From: Hymenobacter rubidus
GTDB lineage: Bacteria; Bacteroidota; Bacteroidia; Cytophagales; Hymenobacteraceae
Assembly (NCBI RefSeq): GCF_016734815.1
Contig: NZ_JAERQF010000002.1
Location: 247,038-311,037, forward strand
Length of the DNA stretch: 64,000 nucleotides
Direction of reading: 5' to 3'
The notes beneath the pieces were generated by a model. It saw only the letters and a list, made by a program, of their open reading frames with translations. It did not search any database and had not been told where the DNA came from. The position numbers were made by a program, and so were the translations under genes. Shown here in pieces: positions 35,555 to 49,568 of this stretch (the first letter of the stretch is position 1; each line of letters begins with the position of its first letter).

Positions 35555-37765
35555 ATGGCCTGTCGCAAAACTGCTACCTCTTTATTTATCAGCGTTGTAA
35601 CTGGCGTAGGACTCCAAGCGACGCCTGGACTAGCACAGGAGGCCCCCACCCGCAACCAAAAGCTGGAAGAGGTGCAGGTGATTGGCCTGAAATCGAAAAA
35701 CGGCCTGGGTAATTTGGGCGAAGTAGGCGGCGCGGTGATTTACGCCGGCAAGAAAACCGAGGTATTGGTGCTCGACTCGCTGGACGCCAATACGGCGCAG
35801 AACAACCCGCGCCAAATTCTGGGGCGCATTCCGGGCATGAACTTCTCGGAAACCGAGGGCTCGGGCTTTCCGGCCAACGGCATCGGGCTGCGCGGGCTGA
35901 ACCCGGTGCAGAGCGTGGAGATGAACGTGCGCCAGAACGGCTACAACATCACGGCCGACCTCTACGGCTACCCCGAAACCTACTACCTGCCGGCCATGGA
36001 AGGCGTGGAGCGGGTGGAGGTAGTGCGTGGGGCGGCCTCGCTGCAGTTCGGGCCGCAGTTTGGCGGCACGGTGAACTACGTGATGCGCCAGGGCGCGAAG
36101 GACAAGCCCTTTGAGCTGGCCCTGCGGCAGACGGGCGGCTCGTTCGGACTGTTCAACTCGTTCACGAGCGTGGGCGGGCAAGTGGGCAAGCTCAACTACT
36201 ACGCCTACGGGCAGTACCGGCGGCAGGAAGGCTGGCGGCCTAACTCGGGCGTGAGCCAGGCCACGGCCTACGCCGGCCTGAGCTACCAGGCCACCGAGAA
36301 GCTGAAGCTGGGCCTGGAATACTCGCTGCTGCGCAACCAGATTCAGATGCCGGGCGGGCTGACCGATTCGCTGTTCCAGGCCAACCCGCGCCAGAGCACC
36401 CGCGCCCGCAACTGGCTGCAAAGCCCCTGGAACGTGCTGACGCTAACGGCCGACTACCGCCTGAGCGAGCGCACCCTGCTGACGCTGAAAACGGCCGGCA
36501 ACCTGAGCCAGCGCGCCCTGGTGTGGCGCAACGAGGACGGCGGAGCCGCCGCGCCTGACACCGTGGACCGCGCCACGGGCCAGTATGTGCCCCGCGAGGT
36601 AGAAAACGAGCGGTTCCGCAGCCTGACCAACGAGCTGCGCCTGCGCCACGACTACCGCCTGCTGGGCCTCGACAACACGCTGGCCGTGGGCGTGCGCTAC
36701 TTCGCCGGCTACATGCACCGGCAGGGCGGCGGGCCGGGCTCGACGGCTTCGGACTTCGATTTGAACCTATACGGCGGCGGCTACGAGTACGACTTTGAAT
36801 TTCGTACGCAGAACGTGGCCCCGTTTGCCGAAACCGTTATCCGGCTCGGCAGCCGTTTTTCGCTCACGCCGGGGGTGCGCTTCGAGTTCATCAACTCCAA
36901 GGCCAAGGGCTACAAGGTGCAGGACGACGGCCTGGCGCAGACCACCAACGAGTCGCGCAACCGCACGTTTTTGCTGTTTGGGGCGGGGGCGCAGTTTCAG
37001 GCCACTGCGGGCACGGCATTTTACGGCAACGTGTCGCAGGCCTACCGGCCGGTGGACTACTCGGCGCTGCAGCCGTTTGGCGTCACCTCCAAGATTGACC
37101 CCAACCTGAAGGACAGCGACGGCTACAACGCCGACCTGGGCTACCGCGGCGCGGTGGGCGAGTGGCTGAACTTCGACGTGGGCGCGTTCTACCTGCGCTA
37201 CAACCGCCGCATCGGCACGGTGGCGCTGGTGGATGCCACCACGGGCAACGACTACTCCCTACGCACCAACGTGGCCGACTCCGAGCACAAGGGCGCGGAA
37301 ACCTACCTGGAAATCAGCCCGCTCAAGCTGCTGAGCACCGCCGGCCGGCACCGGCTGAGTGCTTTCAACTCGCTGGCCTACGTGGATGCTCGCTACGTGA
37401 GCGGGGAGTTTAAGGGCAAGCGCGTGGAGTATGCCCCCAAGCTGATTGAACGGGTGGGCCTGACTTACGGCTACGGGCCGCTGAGCGTGACAGGGCAGTA
37501 CAGCTACACCGGCGACTCGTTTGGCGAAGCCAACAACCTCCGCACGCCCGACAACGACAACCCGCTGCAAGGGCTGGTGCCGCCTTACGCCGTGTGGGAC
37601 CTGTCGGGCACCTACCACGCCGCCAAAAACCTGGACCTGAAAGCCGGCGTGAACAACCTGACCGACGCCAAATACTTCACCCGCCGCACCGACGAGTACC
37701 CGGGGCCGGGCATCATCCCATCCATTGGCCGCTCGTTCTACGCCACGCTGGCCGCCAAATTTTAA
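35555..37765 (+). CDS. FecA-like TonB-dependent ferric-siderophore/citrate receptor
   Basis: 736 residues. Signal-like start with GLQATPGLAQ; plug residues ~35-190 (LEEVQVIGLKSKN, RQILGRIPGMNFSETEGSGF, NGIGLRGLNPVQSVEMNVRQ, MEGVERVEVVRGAASLQFGP), then a beta-barrel ending ...SFYATLAAKF. The plug resembles the FecA group. It is followed six bases later by an imelysin gene and then a di-heme oxidoreductase, a set associated with iron uptake in Bacteroidota. A secretin/TonB short N-terminal signalling domain is absent, so no FecIR-type signalling is expected. Confidence 0.9.
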   Translation: MACRKTATSLFISVVTGVGLQATPGLAQEAPTRNQKLEEVQVIGLKSKNGLGNLGEVGGAVIYAGKKTEVLVLDSLDANTAQNNPRQILGRIPGMNFSETEGSGFPANGIGLRGLNPVQSVEMNVRQNGYNITADLYGYPETYYLPAMEGVERVEVVRGAASLQFGPQFGGTVNYVMRQGAKDKPFELALRQTGGSFGLFNSFTSVGGQVGKLNYYAYGQYRRQEGWRPNSGVSQATAYAGLSYQATEKLKLGLEYSLLRNQIQMPGGLTDSLFQANPRQSTRARNWLQSPWNVLTLTADYRLSERTLLTLKTAGNLSQRALVWRNEDGGAAAPDTVDRATGQYVPREVENERFRSLTNELRLRHDYRLLGLDNTLAVGVRYFAGYMHRQGGGPGSTASDFDLNLYGGGYEYDFEFRTQNVAPFAETVIRLGSRFSLTPGVRFEFINSKAKGYKVQDDGLAQTTNESRNRTFLLFGAGAQFQATAGTAFYGNVSQAYRPVDYSALQPFGVTSKIDPNLKDSDGYNADLGYRGAVGEWLNFDVGAFYLRYNRRIGTVALVDATTGNDYSLRTNVADSEHKGAETYLEISPLKLLSTAGRHRLSAFNSLAYVDARYVSGEFKGKRVEYAPKLIERVGLTYGYGPLSVTGQYSYTGDSFGEANNLRTPDNDNPLQGLVPPYAVWDLSGTYHAAKNLDLKAGVNNLTDAKYFTRRTDEYPGPGIIPSIGRSFYATLAAKF

Positions 37766-37771
37766 GCCGAC

Positions 37772-38839
37772 ATGAAGAAACTTGCTCTTGCCTTAGCCGC
37801 CACGCTGCTGCTGGCCGGCTGCCAGAAAGAAGAAATTGACCCACAAAACACGGTGGCCGGTTCGCCGGGCTACAACGCGGCGGCGCTGCTCGACCACGCG
37901 GCTAACGTCGTGATTGTGGGCACCTACCGCGAGGTGGACCAGAAAGCGGCGGCTCTGCAAACGGCCGTGGTGGCCCTAGCGGCCGCGCCCACGCCCGCCG
38001 CGCTGGCCGCGGCCCGCCAGGCCTACCGCGACGCCCGCGCCCCCTGGGAAGTGACCGAGGCGTTTGCCTTTGGCCCCGTGAGCACGCAGGGCCTGGACGC
38101 CGTGATTGACACCTGGCCGCTGAACCGCGTGGACCTGGCCGCGCTGCTGGCCAGCCCCGACCCGCTGACGCCGGCCAGCCTGCGCCCGCGCGACGGCGGC
38201 CTGCAAGGCTTCCACCCCATCGAGTTTCTGCTGTTTGGCAACGCGGCCAACAAGGCGCTGGGCGACTTTACGCCCCGCGAGTACACCTTCCTGACGTCCT
38301 CGGCCCAAAACCTGAAAGCGGCCACCGGGCGGCTGCTGCAGGCCTGGCAGGCGGGCGGGGGCAACTTCGCGGCCACCCTGGCCAAGGCCGGGCCGGGCAA
38401 TCCGGTGTACCCCAAGCAGAAGCAGGCCGTGCAGGAGCTGCTGGACGGGCTGACAGCGCCCGCCGACGAGCTGGCCAACAGCAAGATGGAGCGCCCGCTG
38501 GCGCAGCAGACCACCGACGTGGAGGAGGCCAAGTTCAGCCAGAACTCGAAGGCGGAGTTTTTGCAGAACCTGGCCGGCATCGAGGCCCTCTACACCGGCC
38601 GCCTGGGCACGGCCAGCGGCGCGGGCTTTAGCGACCTGGTGGCGAAGCGCAACCCCGCGCTGGACGCCCGCTTCCGGCAGGAGCTGGCCGCCGCGCAGCA
38701 GGCCATTGCCGGGCTGCCGGGCCGCTTCGACGAAGCCATTTTCCAGAACCCCGCCGCCGTGCGGGCCGCCCAAGCCAAGGTGCGTACGGTGCTGGCCATG
38801 CTGCAAACCGACGTACAGCCGCTAGTGGACGCGCTGTAA
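37772..38839 (+). CDS. Imelysin-family iron-regulated lipoprotein
   Basis: 355 residues. Lipobox LAGC (Cys17). The family signature GxHxxE appears as GFHPIEFLLFG (His148, Glu151), and the two four-helix bundles are supported by the pattern of helices over residues 35-350. Imelysin (EfeO/IrpA-like) proteins bind iron at the cell surface. Six bases after the FecA-like stop, hence the same operon. The palindromic repeat lies between it and the next gene. Confidence 0.92.
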   Translation: MKKLALALAATLLLAGCQKEEIDPQNTVAGSPGYNAAALLDHAANVVIVGTYREVDQKAAALQTAVVALAAAPTPAALAAARQAYRDARAPWEVTEAFAFGPVSTQGLDAVIDTWPLNRVDLAALLASPDPLTPASLRPRDGGLQGFHPIEFLLFGNAANKALGDFTPREYTFLTSSAQNLKAATGRLLQAWQAGGGNFAATLAKAGPGNPVYPKQKQAVQELLDGLTAPADELANSKMERPLAQQTTDVEEAKFSQNSKAEFLQNLAGIEALYTGRLGTASGAGFSDLVAKRNPALDARFRQELAAAQQAIAGLPGRFDEAIFQNPAAVRAAQAKVRTVLAMLQTDVQPLVDAL

Positions 38840-38876
38840 GGAACTGGAAAAAAGCTAAACGACCAAAACCAGAACA

Positions 38877-38965
38877 GTCATGCTGAGCTTGTCGAAGCAT
38901 CTCTACCGTTTCGTTGCACCGGCTCATACGAAGCTGTAGAGAAGCTTCGACAAGCTCAGCATGAC
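38877..38965. repeat. REP-like palindrome (copy 5)
   Basis: Left arm 38877-38908 (GTCATGCTGAGCTTGTCGAAG...), right arm about 38935-38965, with a few mismatches. Inside the integrated element, between imelysin and the di-heme oxidoreductase. Confidence 0.85.
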
Positions 38966-39040
38966 CGTTTCTTTAACATTTTCCCCGTTCAAATTTCGAT
39001 TTGCAAACCTCAGCCCTCCGGCCGATTACGCTTGTTGCTG

Positions 39041-40432
39041 ATGCGCTTTCTTTTTCCTCGTCTTACTTCCCGGCTGCTGGCGCTGGCCGTGGCGGCCTCG
39101 CTGGCGGCCTGCACGAAAAACGAAGCCGACCTCGTGGAGCCGACTGGTGCCGACGACGTGCGGGCCGGGGGCGCGGCCACGGTGTTCAGCGCGGGCAGCA
39201 ATGCGTACTCGCTGCCCGCGCCCAACCTGCGCGGGGCCTCGGGGGCGCAGCATTTGGCTGGCGACGCGGCCTTTGAGCGGCGCTTCGTGACCAGCGACGG
39301 GCTGGGGCCGCTGTTCATCAACGGCAATTGCACGGCCTGCCACGTGCGCGACGGGCGCGGCGCGGCGCCGCTCACGGCCACCGACCCCGTGCAGATGCTG
39401 TTCCGGCTGAGCCTGCCCGGCCAGGACGCGCACGGCGGCCCGCGGCCGGTGTCCGGCTTTGGCGACCAGCTGCATAACCGCGCCATCGTGGGCACCGACG
39501 CTGAGGGCCAGCTCAGCATTCAGTACATCGAGCAGCTGCGCACGCTGGTGGACGGCGCGACCGTGTCGCTGCGGCAGCCCACGTACCGCGTCGATGCCCC
39601 GTATATGCCGCTGCCGGCGGGGGTCATGCTTTCGGCCCGGGTGGCGCCGCCGGTGTTCGGGCTGGGCCTGCTGGAGGCGGTGAGTGAGGCCGACCTCGTG
39701 GCCTTGGCCGATGAGAACGATGCCAACGGCGACGGCATTTCGGGCCGGCCCAACTACGTGTGGGACGTGGCCGCGCAGGCCCCGCGCCTGGGCCGCTTCG
39801 GTTGGAAAGCCAACCAGCCCTCGCTGCGTCAGCAAACCGCCGCCGCCTACAACGGCGACATGGGCATCACCACGAGCCTGTTCCCGCTGGAGCCCGCCGC
39901 CGGCCAGAGCCAGGCCGGCAACCAGCCACCCGGCAGCGCTCCCGCCGACCTGGCGGACGCGGAGCTGGCCAACACCACGTTTTACGTGCAAACGCTGGGC
40001 GTGCCCGCCCGCCGCGACGTGACCACCGAGCAGGTGCGGGCTGGCAAGGCCTTGTTCATCGGCGCCAAGTGCGCCAGCTGCCACGTGCCGCGCCTGACCA
40101 CCGGCCCGGCCGCCGGGCTGCCCGCCGAAACGGCCGGCCAAACCATCTACCCCTACACCGACCTGCTTCTGCACGACATGGGGGCGGGCCTGGCCGATGG
40201 CCGCCCCGACTTCCGGGCCAGCGGCAGCGAGTGGCGCACGCCGCCGCTCTGGGGCATCGGGCTGAGCGAGGTGGTGAACGGGCACAGTACCTTTCTGCAC
40301 GACGGGCGGGCCCGCTCGCTCACCGAGGCCATTATGTGGCACGGGGGCGAGGCGCAAAGTTCGGCCGACGCTGTAGGCCGCATGAGCGCCGCCGACCGCG
40401 CCAAGCTACTGGCGTTTCTGAAGTCGCTGTAA
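39041..40432 (+). CDS. Di-heme oxidoreductase (DHOR) family c-type cytochrome
   Basis: 463 residues from the ATG at 39041; lipoprotein-like signal ends AACTKN. Two haem c motifs: NCTACHVRDGRG near residue 95 and KCASCHVP near residue 345. The stretch VVNGHSTFLHDGRARSLTEA at the end is typical of this family (thiol oxidoreductase, COG3488). Periplasmic electron transfer is expected. Members regularly sit beside imelysin genes, as here, and may reduce or oxidise iron during uptake; that role is inferred. Confidence 0.9.
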   Translation: MRFLFPRLTSRLLALAVAASLAACTKNEADLVEPTGADDVRAGGAATVFSAGSNAYSLPAPNLRGASGAQHLAGDAAFERRFVTSDGLGPLFINGNCTACHVRDGRGAAPLTATDPVQMLFRLSLPGQDAHGGPRPVSGFGDQLHNRAIVGTDAEGQLSIQYIEQLRTLVDGATVSLRQPTYRVDAPYMPLPAGVMLSARVAPPVFGLGLLEAVSEADLVALADENDANGDGISGRPNYVWDVAAQAPRLGRFGWKANQPSLRQQTAAAYNGDMGITTSLFPLEPAAGQSQAGNQPPGSAPADLADAELANTTFYVQTLGVPARRDVTTEQVRAGKALFIGAKCASCHVPRLTTGPAAGLPAETAGQTIYPYTDLLLHDMGAGLADGRPDFRASGSEWRTPPLWGIGLSEVVNGHSTFLHDGRARSLTEAIMWHGGEAQSSADAVGRMSAADRAKLLAFLKSL

Positions 40433-40464
40433 GCAGCGCCGGAAACCGGGCTGGTGGTTGGCGC

Positions 40465-41757
40465 CTAGTGTTCGCGCAAGCTGGCCGTGGGTGTGGGGTT
40501 GTCGCGGGAGGTAACAGGTGCGGCGCGGGCCAGCAGCCCTACCCGGACGTATTGCACCAAGCCGGCGCGGTTCCACCAGAAGAGGCCGAGGGCCAAGACG
40601 ATGTAGAGCCAGGCCATGTCGGTGAGAAACTGCACGCTTTGCTGTTCCTCGTGCTCGAACATCCACGCCACGGCAAACTGCACGCTGAACATCCCGAACA
40701 GGATAGCGGCGCTGGTCAGGCTCAGGCGCAGGCGCAAGAGCAGGGCCACGGCGAAGAGGGATTGAGCGGCGGTGAGGAAAAACTCTTCGTGCTGGCGGGC
40801 GTCGAGGGGGAAGCCGGTGAGGCGGCCGGCGCCGAGGGCGTAGACCACCGGAATCATGCCCACGAGCAGGGTCCATTGGTTGATTTTGTCGCTGACCAGG
40901 GCCCCGAGGGCGGCCGTGGGGCGGTTGTTGAGCACGAAGAGCACGACGAGCACCACTTCGGGCACCTCGCTGGCGAAGGGGGCCACCCACTGTACCAGCA
41001 GGAACTGGTTGACGCCCAATTCGCGGCCGGCGGCGAGCAAGGCTTCGGCGAAGGGCTCGGCGGCCATGACGATGACGGCCACGGCCACCACGGTCAGCAC
41101 GCCCATGATGAGCCACTGCTGGCGCACGGGCAGGGTGGCCAGCACGGCGGCGGGGCCGACTTCGTCGTCGTCGTCCTCGGCTTCTTCGGCTTCGTCGTAG
41201 TCGGCTTTGGACAGGCGGCTCAATCGCCAGAGGTAGGCGGCGAATATGCCCACCAGCACCACAAAATCAATAAAGCCGATGCTGCCCTTCCACACAATCA
41301 CGAAGGAATAGAGGCTGGCCAGGGCCAGGTAGGCAATTTCAGCGGCGTTGTCCCAACTCAGGGCCACGGCGCGCTGGCCGCTGTGCCACCAGTAGAGGAA
41401 CACGATGAGCGGCCAGCCGGCCCCGATGAGCAGGCGGTTGGCGCCGGTCATGTTGGCGGCGGCAAAGCCGGCGTAGGCCGAGCCGGGGTGCAGGCCGGCC
41501 TGGTAGGTGTAGTAGAGGTCGACGGCGTACTCGGGCAGGACGGTGACCAGCGCCAGCACGCCGATGACCAGGCCCTGAGAGACGTGCTCCTCGGCGGCTT
41601 CGGCGCCCCACGAGAGCAGGAAGCCCGCGCCGAGGATGGCCACGAAGAAGATGGCGGCTTCGAGCACCGGGGCCACGTGCGTGCCGGTCAGGCGCAGGTA
41701 GAAGCCGGGGAGCGTGGCGGCGATGGCCAGGGCCACGTAGAGGAAAAACTTGCGCAT
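40465..41757 (-). CDS. CaCA-type sodium/calcium (cation) exchanger
   Basis: 430 residues, about ten membrane helices. Two alpha-repeats of the calcium:cation antiporter family: GAEAAEEHVSQGLVIGVLAL ... LPEYAVDLYY with NMTGANRLL, and ASEVPEVVLVVLFVLNN ... GALVSDKINQWTLLVGMIP. A hydrophilic acidic loop (ADYDEAEEAEDDDDEVGPAA) in the middle probably binds cations. It likely exports Ca2+ or another divalent ion in exchange for Na+ or H+. Divergent from the CDF-like gene with about 100 bases between the starts. Confidence 0.85.
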   Translation of the reverse strand: MRKFFLYVALAIAATLPGFYLRLTGTHVAPVLEAAIFFVAILGAGFLLSWGAEAAEEHVSQGLVIGVLALVTVLPEYAVDLYYTYQAGLHPGSAYAGFAAANMTGANRLLIGAGWPLIVFLYWWHSGQRAVALSWDNAAEIAYLALASLYSFVIVWKGSIGFIDFVVLVGIFAAYLWRLSRLSKADYDEAEEAEDDDDEVGPAAVLATLPVRQQWLIMGVLTVVAVAVIVMAAEPFAEALLAAGRELGVNQFLLVQWVAPFASEVPEVVLVVLFVLNNRPTAALGALVSDKINQWTLLVGMIPVVYALGAGRLTGFPLDARQHEEFFLTAAQSLFAVALLLRLRLSLTSAAILFGMFSVQFAVAWMFEHEEQQSVQFLTDMAWLYIVLALGLFWWNRAGLVQYVRVGLLARAAPVTSRDNPTPTASLREH

Positions 41758-41857
41758 GGGCGGGAATGGAGCGGTGGGCGTGAAAAAAGGCGCGGCGTTC
41801 AGGAGCTGGTGGCGTTACCTGGTGAACGGTACGGCCGGCGGTGCGTACTGTTGGGCT

Positions 41858-42460
41858 ATGACGGATTCTGAAGGCCTGTTGCGCCGGGGCAAATACCTGG
41901 AATATGCCACCCTGGGGTGGAACGTGGTGGGCGTGGCGGTGCTGCTGGTGGCCGCGCCCCGGGCCCACTCGGTGGCCCTGGTGGCGTTTGGGCTGGACAC
42001 GCTGCTGGAAATTGGCGCTTCCACTATTGTGCTCTGGGAGTTGAACGGGACGGGCGGCACCCGGCAGCGAAAGGGGCTGCAGCTGCTGAGCGTGGCGTTT
42101 CTAGGGCTGGGACTATACCTGCTTGGGCAAAGCGGGTGGAGCCTGTGGCACCGCCAGCACCCCCTGCCCTCGCCGCTGGGTTTGGCGTGGCTGGTCTTGA
42201 CTTTCGCCGTGATGCTGGCGCTGGCCGGGGGCAAGCACCGCGTCGGGAAACAGCTGAACAACCCGGTGCTGCTGACCGAAGGACGCGTGACGCTGGTAGA
42301 CGCGGCCCTGGCCGGGGTGGTGCTGCTGAGCATGGGGTTGACGCGAGTGTTGGGCTGGTGGTGGGCCGATGCGGCCGGCGGGCTGGTGCTGATGGCCTAC
42401 TGCTTCTGGGAGGCCCGGCACGCCTGGGGCGAAGCGCAGCACGCCTCGGCTTCCCATTAG
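41858..42460 (+). CDS. CDF-like cation transporter membrane domain
   Basis: 200 residues from the ATG at 41858; upstream in-frame codons belong to the divergent promoter region. Five or six membrane helices with AFGLDTLLEIGASTIVLWEL and LTEGRVTLVDAALAGVVLLS as the likely metal-site helices (Asp/Glu and Asp). It has the shape of cation diffusion facilitators but lacks their cytoplasmic C-terminal domain and the first HxxxD motif is not clear. Zn2+/Cd2+/Co2+ transport is inferred. It ends 2 bases from the convergent adaptor gene. Confidence 0.72.
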   Translation: MTDSEGLLRRGKYLEYATLGWNVVGVAVLLVAAPRAHSVALVAFGLDTLLEIGASTIVLWELNGTGGTRQRKGLQLLSVAFLGLGLYLLGQSGWSLWHRQHPLPSPLGLAWLVLTFAVMLALAGGKHRVGKQLNNPVLLTEGRVTLVDAALAGVVLLSMGLTRVLGWWWADAAGGLVLMAYCFWEARHAWGEAQHASASH

Positions 42461-42461
42461 C

Positions 42462-43697
42462 TTAGTCGTCGGTTTCCTCCCCGCTGCCCTTGCCCTGCTG
42501 GGCCTGCAGGTAGTAGGCGCCGCTGACGACGACTTGCGCGTTGGCGGGGAGCTTATCCACGGGGGTGACGGCGGTAAAGCCCTTGGCGGCGGCACCGGTG
42601 CGCACCTCGTGCTTTTCGTAGATGTACTCGGTGCCGGTGTCCTCGCGGCGGGTTTTTACCAGGGTGTAGATATAGCTGGACTCGCCTTCGGGCACGATGG
42701 CCGCATCGGGCACGGTGGCCACGGCGGCGGGCGCGGTCGCGGCGTCCACGTCGATGACGGCGTTGACGAACAGGCCGGGCAGCAGCTGCTCGTTGCGGTT
42801 GTCGTCGATGACAGCGCGCACCTTCACGGTTTTGGTGGCGGCGTTGAAGGCGGGGTCGATGTAGGACACGGTGGCTTCGGTGGCGGGCAGGCCCGGCAGG
42901 CTGGGGAACGTGACGTGCACGGCCTGGCCCACGCGCACCTTGCCGAAGTCCTGCTCGAACACCTGCAGCTCGACGAACAGCCGGCGGGTGTCGAGCACCT
43001 CGAACAGCGGGTCGGCGGGCGTGACGGCGCCGCCCAAGGCCAGGCCCGGCTGGTAGCGCAGACGCCCGGCGAGCGGCGACTTGACCGGCAGGCGGCTCAC
43101 GATGCGGCCAGCGCGCAGCGGACCGAGGGCGACGCCGAGCGTGGCCAGCTGCCGCTCCTGGCTGCGGAGCGTGGCGCGGGCGGCGTTGTAGTTGGCGGCG
43201 GTCTGCTGCACGTTTTTAGCCACGCCCACCTGCTCGGCCAGCAGGGCCTTCTGGCGGTTGTAGTCGGTTTCGAGGAAGGTGAACTGGTTGCGCTGGGTGA
43301 GGTAGTCCTGCTGGAGCTGCACGAAATCCGGATTTTCGAGCTCGGCCAATACCTGCCCTTCCCGCACGGGCTGGCCCTCGGTGACGGGCAGCGTGCGGAT
43401 GATGCCGCCCTGGTAGGCGCTCACGCGGGCCCGGCGCTGGGGCGGCAGGCTGAGCGTGCCGGTGGCCTTGACCACGTTGCTCACGTCGTGGGTGGTGAAG
43501 CGGCCGAGCTTGAGGTTGATGGCCTTAACCTGGTTTTCGGACAGTTGGACCTGGTTGGGGTTCAGGGGCGGGTCGGCGGCTTTGGCGGCGGGGGCCTTGT
43601 CGTCGGCAGCGGCGGTGTCGGCGCCTTTTTTACCGCAGCCGGCCAACAGCAGGGCGAAAATGAGCAGTCGGCAACGAGTGGAATTGGGAAACGTCAT
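42462..43697 (-). CDS. Heavy-metal RND efflux adaptor (CusB/CzcB type)
   Basis: 411 residues. Lipoprotein signal (RLLIFALLLAGCGKK). Membrane-fusion-protein order: beta-barrel strands, lipoyl half-motifs VSAYQGGIIRTLPVTEGQPV and RIVSRLPVKSPLAGRL..., coiled coil between (FVQLQQDYLTQRNQFTFLET), and C-terminal membrane-proximal domain. It joins the inner-membrane pump to the outer-membrane channel. The gene lies 29 bases after the pump-channel fusion gene on the same strand. No His-rich CzcB extension is present, so the metal is not decided. Confidence 0.92.
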   Translation of the reverse strand: MTFPNSTRCRLLIFALLLAGCGKKGADTAAADDKAPAAKAADPPLNPNQVQLSENQVKAINLKLGRFTTHDVSNVVKATGTLSLPPQRRARVSAYQGGIIRTLPVTEGQPVREGQVLAELENPDFVQLQQDYLTQRNQFTFLETDYNRQKALLAEQVGVAKNVQQTAANYNAARATLRSQERQLATLGVALGPLRAGRIVSRLPVKSPLAGRLRYQPGLALGGAVTPADPLFEVLDTRRLFVELQVFEQDFGKVRVGQAVHVTFPSLPGLPATEATVSYIDPAFNAATKTVKVRAVIDDNRNEQLLPGLFVNAVIDVDAATAPAAVATVPDAAIVPEGESSYIYTLVKTRREDTGTEYIYEKHEVRTGAAAKGFTAVTPVDKLPANAQVVVSGAYYLQAQQGKGSGEETDD

Positions 43698-43726
43698 GGC
43701 AAGGAAGGCTACTGGAACGGCCGGCG

Positions 43727-48157
<4,431 letters not shown>

Positions 48158-48299
48158 GCGCGCATCAACTCGTGGAAGCGGGGCCGGGCCCGCTGAAAAA
48201 ATGGCCGTAGTGGGACGGCGGCGCGGCCAATACAATGGCGCGCTCCTGCCCCGCCCCGGCGTTGCCGGTGCAAGGCTACAAGCCAATTCTATGCGGAGC

Positions 48300-49568
48300 C
48301 TATGCTGTTGCGGCGGCCGGGCGGGTGCTGACGTGCAACACGTGCAATCCCGTGGCGGCCTCGAAGGTGTAGCGCAGCCCGAAGCTGTAGTGGCGGCACA
48401 CCTGCTGCACGATGGACAGGCCGAGGCCGGGCGAGGCCGAGCCGGGCTGCTGCTTCTGGAACCGCTCGAAGTAGCGGGCGGGGTCGCCGGTGGGCGCTGG
48501 GCCGGAGTTGCGGATTTCGAGGATGCCGGCCCGCAGGAGCACCGACAGGGTGCCGCCGACGTGGTTGTGCTTGAGAGCGTTCTGCAGCAGATTGACGACC
48601 AGCGACTCGGCCAGGGCCGGGTGCATGCGCACCGGCAGCGGGTCGGCAGCGTCGTAGGTCAGGGCTAGCTCTTTGCCGCTGACCAGCTCTTCCAGCAGGG
48701 CCAGCTTTTCGGTGACGACGTCGGCCAGGTTCAGGGCCACGGCGTCGGGGAATTGGCCGTTCTCAATCTTGCTGAGCAGCGTCAGGCCCTGGTGCAGGCG
48801 CGAGAGGCGCAGCGTGGCCCCGTAGGCATCGCGCAGCAGCGGGGCCATTTCTGCGTCGCGGGCGCCGAGCTGTAGCAGCCGCTCCAGCTTGGCCTGCAGG
48901 ATGGCCAGGGGCGTCTGGGTTTCGTGGGCGGCGTTTTCGGTGAATTCCTTGAGGGACCGATACTCGGCGGCCAGTCGCTCGCTCATCTGGGTAAGGGCCT
49001 GGTTGAGCTCGGTGAACTCGTCAATCGGCGTAGCGGGCAGAGCCAGGGCGGCGGGTTGGCGCTGCAGCTCGTAGCCGCGCAGGGCGGCCAGCGTCTGGTG
49101 GAACGGCTGCCAGAGCCGGCCCGACAGCCAGCGGTTGAGCGCGGCCAAGCTCAGCAGCAGGCCGACGAGCACGGCGGCCATCACCGAGAGCACCACGCCC
49201 AAGGGGCTGTCGTTTTCGAGCAGCGACTTGCGCAGCGTCACCCAATAGGTCACCCCTTTCACCTGCACCGGGAAGTGCAGCTGCCGGAAGGGCTCCCACC
49301 GCCGGCCCACGGGGTCGAATTCGAGCGTGTCGTCGAAACCCGCCGGGCGGGGGCGGCGGCTTAGCACGCGCTGGTCCCCGAGGGGCAGCGGCAGCCGGCC
49401 GGTGCGCTGCAGGATGGGCGTGAGGTAGCCCTGCTCAGTCACCAGCTTTTCTTCCATCTCCGAGCGCAGGGCCCACACCAGCCCGGCGTAAAGGGCGGCG
49501 GTGCCGGCGGCAAAGAGCAGGGCCGCCAGCAGCAGGTAGTAGCGGGTGGTGGTGGCCAGCAGCTTCAT
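48300..49568 (-). CDS. Sensor histidine kinase (CusS-like)
   Basis: 422 residues from the ATG at 49568. Two membrane helices (~10-32 and ~123-146) with a periplasmic loop between, HAMP-like linker, H-box FTENAAHETQTPLAILQAKL (His215), then N, G1 and G2 boxes (LLQNALKHN, LGLSIVQQVC). It phosphorylates the response regulator encoded immediately upstream; the genes overlap by four bases. Location next to the metal pump suggests sensing of periplasmic metal. Confidence 0.93.
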   Translation of the reverse strand: MKLLATTTRYYLLLAALLFAAGTAALYAGLVWALRSEMEEKLVTEQGYLTPILQRTGRLPLPLGDQRVLSRRPRPAGFDDTLEFDPVGRRWEPFRQLHFPVQVKGVTYWVTLRKSLLENDSPLGVVLSVMAAVLVGLLLSLAALNRWLSGRLWQPFHQTLAALRGYELQRQPAALALPATPIDEFTELNQALTQMSERLAAEYRSLKEFTENAAHETQTPLAILQAKLERLLQLGARDAEMAPLLRDAYGATLRLSRLHQGLTLLSKIENGQFPDAVALNLADVVTEKLALLEELVSGKELALTYDAADPLPVRMHPALAESLVVNLLQNALKHNHVGGTLSVLLRAGILEIRNSGPAPTGDPARYFERFQKQQPGSASPGLGLSIVQQVCRHYSFGLRYTFEAATGLHVLHVSTRPAAATA

